A DNA stretch of 64,000 nucleotides. Source: Chryseobacterium sp. Tr-659. GTDB taxonomy: Bacteria > Bacteroidota > Bacteroidia > Flavobacteriales > Weeksellaceae. Below, one piece after another: positions 59,439 through 64,000 of this stretch (the first letter of the stretch is position 1; every line of letters begins with the position of its first letter). A program made the position numbers and the translations under genes. The notes under the pieces are model-generated. The model was not told the origin of the DNA. It made no database searches and saw nothing but the letters and a program-made list of their open reading frames with translations. Where the stretch lies: positions 61,415-125,414 of the forward strand of contig NZ_VWWP01000011.1 in assembly GCF_011752975.1 (NCBI RefSeq), written 5' to 3'.

Positions 59439-62090
59439 TTACACTCTTCCACTATCTTTTATCCAGCTAGCAATTTTTTTATTGAAAATCTTCTTTTCTT
59501 TTAGATCTTCCAGCTTTATATGCATTCTATAACGCCAATAGTGTGGAAAAACTGCAGGATTATTAATCCTTTCATTGTCTATATTTTTATTAGCTAAATC
59601 TGCATCTGTTGCCAGAAATTCCTGAATAGGGAAAATGGCTAACATTGCTTCGTTATACAGATGCTGCTTCATAATGATCTCCGCAAGGTGGGGTTCAAGA
59701 TTCTCCGGTGCTTTTCCGTATTGTACGAGCTGCTGATTAAAATATCTTTGTGTAAGAGCCGGATCTTCTTTCCACCACTGCCTCAATGTAGAGCTATCAT
59801 GCGAAGAAGCGGTAACCACATTCATATAACTGGCATTTTTAGGGTTATAGAATGGAATGTTCTCAGAAGGCATACGTTGAACTTTCAATGCTATGATCGC
59901 TAATTCATCCATTACAACCGGTACACATGCAGGAACCATACCCAGATCTTCTCCACAGATCAGCATTTTTGTTGCATTTAAAATGACAGGGAGTTTTTCC
60001 ATGGCTTTTTCATACCACAAATGATCTTGTCTTCTGAAGAAATAATCGTGGTACAAATCATAGATACTTTTTTGTTCAAGCTCTGTCAGATATTTATAAG
60101 ATTCTGTATTGTATACATTAAATCTTGGATGATAAACTGTTTTTCCGTTTCTTTCTTCTGTTAAAAATAAAACATTGGCACAAAGGGAAATCAATTGCTC
60201 TTCCAGCGGACCACGTGGATTCTTTTTAAAGAATTCTACCAGTTTCCTTTGGGTATCAAATTCTTTTTTAAATGAATAAGTTCCGTCTTCATTATGATCC
60301 ATAAACTCAAGCGCTTTTCCACTTTCTGCTCCGAAATATTCCCATAAGATCTGCTTATTGATGAAAGGTTTGCAATACCTGTCAAAATTAAAAGGAATCT
60401 GCCATGCCTTAAATTCATCAGCTACAATAGGAACAGCAGGATAAAAGTACCCTAAAATTCCCTGTACGGCAGAAATCGGCATTCTCCATATTCTGAAGAA
60501 GCCTAAGATATGATCGATTCTCATGGCATCAAAGTATTGTTCTAACGCTTTGAATCTGTTTTTCCACCATCTGTAATCATCATCTTTCATAGCTTCCCAA
60601 TTGTAAGTTGGGAATTCCCAGTTCTGCCCGAGTTCTGTAAACTGATCAGGGGGTGCTCCAGCTTGGAAATCCATCCCGAATAATTCAGGCTCTGTCCATG
60701 CTTCTACAGAATATCTGTAAATTCCGATGGGCAGATCTCCTTTTAAAGAAACCCCAAGACTATGGGTATAATCAACGGCATCTTTCAGTTGAAGGTGAAG
60801 TTGATATTGCACCCAAGCATGAAGCATTGAAAGATCATAATCTTTGCTTTTTGTTGTAAAGAACTGTGATATCTTTCCTGCAATATATTTTTTATGGGTT
60901 TTCCAGTCGTTGAAGTTAGGTGTCTTATATTTATCTCTTAAAACACAGAATGCAGAATATGGAACCAGCCAATATTCATTATCTTTAATAAACTTCTTAA
61001 AGTTACGGTCTTTATAGATTTTATCTTTTTCTGCATTGAAAACGGCTTTCAAATATTTCCATTTTCCGGCAATCATTTTTTCATAGTCAATCAGATCCAG
61101 AGCATTTAAACCTTCTTTTTCAGCCAAATACTCTTTAACTAATTCTTTCGGTAAAGAATAATCAAGTTTTTCCAATGAAATATATTGCGGATGCAGGGCA
61201 TAAACAGATACTGCTGCGTAAGGATAGGAGTCTGTCCAGGAATAGTTTGCCGTTGTATCATTGATGGGAAGGATTTGAATAATACCAAGTTGAGTATCTT
61301 GTGTCCAGTCAGCAAGTTTCTTAATGTCAGCAAATTCTCCCACACCAAATCCGTCTTCGCTTCTCAAAGAAAATACAGGAACTGCAACTCCGGCATCATG
61401 ATACATCTGATATCCTTTAAATCTAAAATAATGATTAGAAACAATCTGCAGAACATCTGGTAAAGGATTGGTTACTGTAAACCGATTTTCTCCGGTTTCA
61501 ACATCTATAACTCTTTTCTCTTTTATATCATAAAGGCAGTACTTGAACTGGATAAATTCGTTCTCCGGAATTTCAACCGAAACTTCCCACATTCCAAAAT
61601 CTGTCTGATTTAAATGGATTGCCTTTTCATAACTCCAGTTTCCCAGAGAAGCCGTATTACCAAATAAAACCACTCTCCAATCCGGATTATAAATAGGAGC
61701 TTCAATTCTGAATAAATGAGTATGCTTTTTTAAGATGGTGATCTTTTCAGGGACAAATCCGTGAAGCTTGTTATAAAGAATCTTGTTGTTTAAATAATTC
61801 TCTGGAAAATTTTTATTATTCCACTCATCAAAAATAATAAACTCTTTATAATTATGGGGAAAACTAAGATGATGCAGAACAAATTCTGTTCTCAGAACAT
61901 TTCCTTTTTCATCTGCAACGCGATATTGATAAGAAATGGATTTCGAAAAATAATCAACTTCACATTTCCACAGGCCATTTTCTGCATAAAACATAGTATG
62001 GATATGAGGAGCACTACCTTCTTCACCAATTACCAGCTGCAGATTCTCTCCGGCTTTTACAATATATCCTACATTAAAGTATAGCTTCAT
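59439..62090 (-). CDS. malQ: 4-alpha-glucanotransferase, large CBM20-GH77 type
   Basis: An 883-residue cytoplasmic enzyme. Two starch-binding CBM20 domains come first (about 1-105 and 120-235; NPDWRVVLFGNTASLGNWSY marks the second), then a GH77 catalytic domain with GDLPIGIYRYSVEAW, nucleophile Asp in RIDHILGFFRIW, acid/base Glu in CGEDLGMVP and SSHDSSTLRQWW. The two CBM20 domains and the length match the DPE2-like amylomaltase type of plants and some Bacteroidota rather than E. coli MalQ. It moves glucose or maltosyl units between glucans in maltose and glycogen metabolism. No glycogen genes adjoin it. Confidence 0.92.
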   Translation of the reverse strand: MKLYFNVGYIVKAGENLQLVIGEEGSAPHIHTMFYAENGLWKCEVDYFSKSISYQYRVADEKGNVLRTEFVLHHLSFPHNYKEFIIFDEWNNKNFPENYLNNKILYNKLHGFVPEKITILKKHTHLFRIEAPIYNPDWRVVLFGNTASLGNWSYEKAIHLNQTDFGMWEVSVEIPENEFIQFKYCLYDIKEKRVIDVETGENRFTVTNPLPDVLQIVSNHYFRFKGYQMYHDAGVAVPVFSLRSEDGFGVGEFADIKKLADWTQDTQLGIIQILPINDTTANYSWTDSYPYAAVSVYALHPQYISLEKLDYSLPKELVKEYLAEKEGLNALDLIDYEKMIAGKWKYLKAVFNAEKDKIYKDRNFKKFIKDNEYWLVPYSAFCVLRDKYKTPNFNDWKTHKKYIAGKISQFFTTKSKDYDLSMLHAWVQYQLHLQLKDAVDYTHSLGVSLKGDLPIGIYRYSVEAWTEPELFGMDFQAGAPPDQFTELGQNWEFPTYNWEAMKDDDYRWWKNRFKALEQYFDAMRIDHILGFFRIWRMPISAVQGILGYFYPAVPIVADEFKAWQIPFNFDRYCKPFINKQILWEYFGAESGKALEFMDHNEDGTYSFKKEFDTQRKLVEFFKKNPRGPLEEQLISLCANVLFLTEERNGKTVYHPRFNVYNTESYKYLTELEQKSIYDLYHDYFFRRQDHLWYEKAMEKLPVILNATKMLICGEDLGMVPACVPVVMDELAIIALKVQRMPSENIPFYNPKNASYMNVVTASSHDSSTLRQWWKEDPALTQRYFNQQLVQYGKAPENLEPHLAEIIMKQHLYNEAMLAIFPIQEFLATDADLANKNIDNERINNPAVFPHYWRYRMHIKLEDLKEKKIFNKKIASWIKDSGRV

Positions 62091-62163
62091 CTATATTTTT
62101 TTATAAAAGTACATTTTAATATCGAAAAATAAAACTTATTGAATATCAAATAATCATTAAAAA

Positions 62164-62189
62164 ACCTTCTCAAACTGATTTGAAAAGGT
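62164..62189 (-). terminator. Terminator of the T9SS cargo gene
   Basis: 11-bp stem (62164-62174 with 62179-62189, one mismatch) and a 4-base loop; on the minus strand it is followed by a T run. Confidence 0.75.
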
Positions 62190-62217
62190 CTTTATATGCT
62201 CATTTATAAGGGATTAA

Positions 62218-63384
62218 TCATTTGGTCACAAGAATCTTTTTGCTTAGTATTACTTTTCCTGATTCATCAGCAATACTTACAATATAAGCTCCGTTGACAA
62301 GAGATTTCAGATCAATTTTCTGATCCAGCGAACCGTCCTTAACAGATAAGTTCTGATTCATTACACTTTTACCAGACATATCAAAAACATTCAGTTTAAT
62401 ATTTCCTTTAACACTTTTGTTGTTCACATTTACATTGATATAATGTTCATCAACTCTTGTTGGATAAATATCCAGATTAGCCCCTGTGTTTACTGAAGAA
62501 GCTCTGTCATTTACAAAATACTTACTCGCAAGATCATAAATATGCAGTCCTTTTTCTCCCGGAAGCTCTCTGGCCTGTAAAGTAGTCAGATCAACTTCAT
62601 ACATTGAACCTCCTTTTGCAGTTCCAATAACAACTTTTCCCTGGCCGTTGACAGCAGAGCCGTTTACAGAATAATTATCCGGAATTCCGGCAATTTTTCC
62701 AATATATTTTGCTTTCAAGTCTTTTGTAAGAATTTTAAAAACATTTCCTGAAGCAGCAAAAATGTAAAAATTATGTTCCGCATCTGCAATCATGTCTCCA
62801 CCAAAACCTGTTTCAATAGCGGTAAATGAATTTTTTCTGTTCGATGCATCGTCTTTAATAATGCCAAGATCATTAACAACATATTGCCCGCCTTTTTTAC
62901 TGATCTCCAAAAATTGTGTCCCTGAATTGTTTACAGCATAGATATTTCCATTGTATCCTGTAGTCATCCTTGTTATATGAGAATTGATATCACATGAAGT
63001 TACTCTTGCTACATTATTTTCTACTAAAGTAATTTCTTTTGTCTGAGGATTTAAAACATAGATATTGGAAGAAAACATAGGCATATAAACCAGGGTATTA
63101 TGAGATGAATCATAAGCCAGTGCAGCCATAGTTACAGCCTGAGAATTACTGAGAGAATTGCGGTCTTCTGCAATAACACCTTTCCTATTTTGTGAAAAAA
63201 CCTTTACTGAAGAATCAGCGGTCAAAATTTTCTCTCCGGAAGTGCCGGTAACAGCATCAATTGCCCGGAAATCATTAAACGTTATACTTTGCGTTTCTTT
63301 TCCTGTAATGGCAAAAAAGTCTTGCTGAGCCTGTGCATTCACACCAAACAGCAGTAAGAATAAAGGGAATAAATGTTTTTTCAT
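62218..63384 (-). CDS. T9SS type A sorting-domain protein with beta-propeller-like body
   Basis: A 388-residue exported protein (signal about 1-19, ending AQAQQ). The body (about 30-300) is made of short repeated strands with GNIYAVNNSG and DAEHNFYIFAASGN, like a small propeller. The last 80 residues are a type A sorting domain (NVFDMSGKSVMNQNLSV, LVNGAYIVSIADESGKVILS, KKILVTK) that directs the protein through the type IX secretion system. Ligand or enzyme activity is not visible. Monocistronic. Confidence 0.87.
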   Translation of the reverse strand: MKKHLFPLFLLLFGVNAQAQQDFFAITGKETQSITFNDFRAIDAVTGTSGEKILTADSSVKVFSQNRKGVIAEDRNSLSNSQAVTMAALAYDSSHNTLVYMPMFSSNIYVLNPQTKEITLVENNVARVTSCDINSHITRMTTGYNGNIYAVNNSGTQFLEISKKGGQYVVNDLGIIKDDASNRKNSFTAIETGFGGDMIADAEHNFYIFAASGNVFKILTKDLKAKYIGKIAGIPDNYSVNGSAVNGQGKVVIGTAKGGSMYEVDLTTLQARELPGEKGLHIYDLASKYFVNDRASSVNTGANLDIYPTRVDEHYINVNVNNKSVKGNIKLNVFDMSGKSVMNQNLSVKDGSLDQKIDLKSLVNGAYIVSIADESGKVILSKKILVTK

Positions 63385-63548
63385 AATAAATAATTTTCTG
63401 ATTTGTAATTGTTTTAATATGACTAAGTTACATAATTTTCAAATTAAAAAATAAAAATTATGATAATTATTACTTCACCGACAATAGCTGATTACATCAA
63501 TTTGAGATAGCCAGTTTATTAAAACTTTAAAGGTCTTTATATTCTGCA

Positions 63549-63670
63549 GGAATCTAGCCAGTGTTATCCATAAATATTATCTCATCAATGTTTAATATAT
63601 AATTTAAAATAAGAGGTATTCTATTTTTCCTTATTGTTGAGATCCTGACAGGATGACAAATACGGTAAGA
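63549..63670. repeat. 122-bp dispersed repeat, copy 1
   Basis: Copy 1 of a repeat whose second copy begins 255 bases later. The two 122-base units align without gaps and differ at 5 positions. Each begins GGAATCTAGCCAG and ends GGATGACAAATACGGTAAGA. Copy 1 lacks the intact left terminal repeat of copy 2. The 616-base stretch 63385-64000 holds no gene I can support. Confidence 0.8.
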
Positions 63671-63791
63671 CAAACAAAAGTAATGATACGAAGCAACATA
63701 TATATGATAAAAAGGATATGAATAAAAAAGTGGTTTCTAATGAACCACAAACATTTGTATGATATAGTCGTTTGCTTTACTCCCTAGTCTT

Positions 63792-63925
63792 TGTCATTCC
63801 GTAGGAATCTAGCCAGGGTTATCCATAAATATTATCTCATCAATGTTTAATATATGATTTAAAATAAGAAGTATTCTATTTTTCCTTATTGTTTAGATCC
63901 TTACAGGATGACAAATACGGTAAGA
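63792..63925. repeat. 122-bp dispersed repeat, copy 2, with terminal inverted repeats
   Basis: Copy 2 with its flank. The left end TGTCATTCCGTAGGAATCT (63792-63810) and the right end AGATCCTTACAGGATGACA (63895-63913) are 19-base imperfect inverted repeats (15 of 19 match). The structure resembles a non-coding miniature element. The repeated core is 63804-63925. Confidence 0.75.
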
Positions 63926-64000
63926 AGGGATTACAGATTCTTATAATACTTACAAAAGTAGTTCATAATAAAAAAGGAACTGTACCGATGGGGATAGAAT

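Noticed and set aside
63385..64000. CRISPR array or insertion sequence at the right end
   Set aside because: Only two 122-base units 255 bases apart, with no regular spacers and no transposase frame.

Overview
The window looks like chromosome of a Bacteroidota bacterium of the family Weeksellaceae, most likely Chryseobacterium or a close relative. The DNA is AT-rich. Promoters follow the Bacteroidota pattern (TTTG at -33, TAnnTTTG at -7) rather than the E. coli one. Gene content fits: a type IX secretion sorting tail, a carboxypeptidase-regulatory/TonB receptor, bacillithiol synthesis (bshA), DUF4292, DUF4254, DUF2851 and DUF4890 families, GH92, and small GG-leader peptides. I saw no rRNA, tRNA, CRISPR array, transposase or prophage.

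Layout. 1-8335: a beta-helix protein cut by the left edge, then a minus-strand phenylacetate operon (paaK-E-A-B-C-D) with a promoter and palindromic operator, an NTF2-like protein and a TetR regulator. 8478-11617: clpB and a 50-residue GG-leader peptide with a six-cysteine core. 11783-14424: a four-gene module (unknown protein, membrane protein, histidine kinase, LuxR-type regulator). 14670-18691: two tandem M43 metalloprotease lipoproteins and a PAP2 phosphatase. 18727-25276: an M1 aminopeptidase, a TonB-type receptor, and a divergent two-component pair with 11-bp-spaced GTTAA sites between them. 25280-29963: an EEP hydrolase and a five-gene operon of unknown role (DUF2589 protein, companion, helical protein, cytoplasmic-looking subtilase, stand-alone I9-like protein). 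29995-36906: a second M1 peptidase, an SDR dehydrogenase, a GH92 mannosidase and pyrC. 37069-44153: flippase, nucleotidyltransferase, DUF4292 lipoprotein, EnvC-like protein, tatA, DUF4254, lipoprotein and ribA. 44343-49940: lipoprotein, GH3/NagZ-like enzyme, bshA, DUF2851, PspC and GNAT genes. 49981-56511: SIMPL protein, three tandem paralogous secreted proteins and an AddA-like helicase-nuclease. 56670-63384: small membrane protein, ferritin, DUF4890 protein, GFRGN-repeat protein, a large CBM20-GH77 glucanotransferase and a T9SS cargo protein. 63385-64000: non-coding, with a duplicated 122-bp repeat.

How genes work together. The paa genes make phenylacetyl-CoA and its ring epoxide; the genes for later steps are not here. 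The kinase/regulator pair at 23278-25276 probably controls the divergent receptor. The subtilase operon is the strongest candidate for an undescribed system: it pairs a protease lacking an export signal with a translationally coupled I9-like protein and DUF2589-type partners. The cysteine-rich GG-leader peptide is the second candidate. All functions are read from sequence features and family knowledge; no database search was run.
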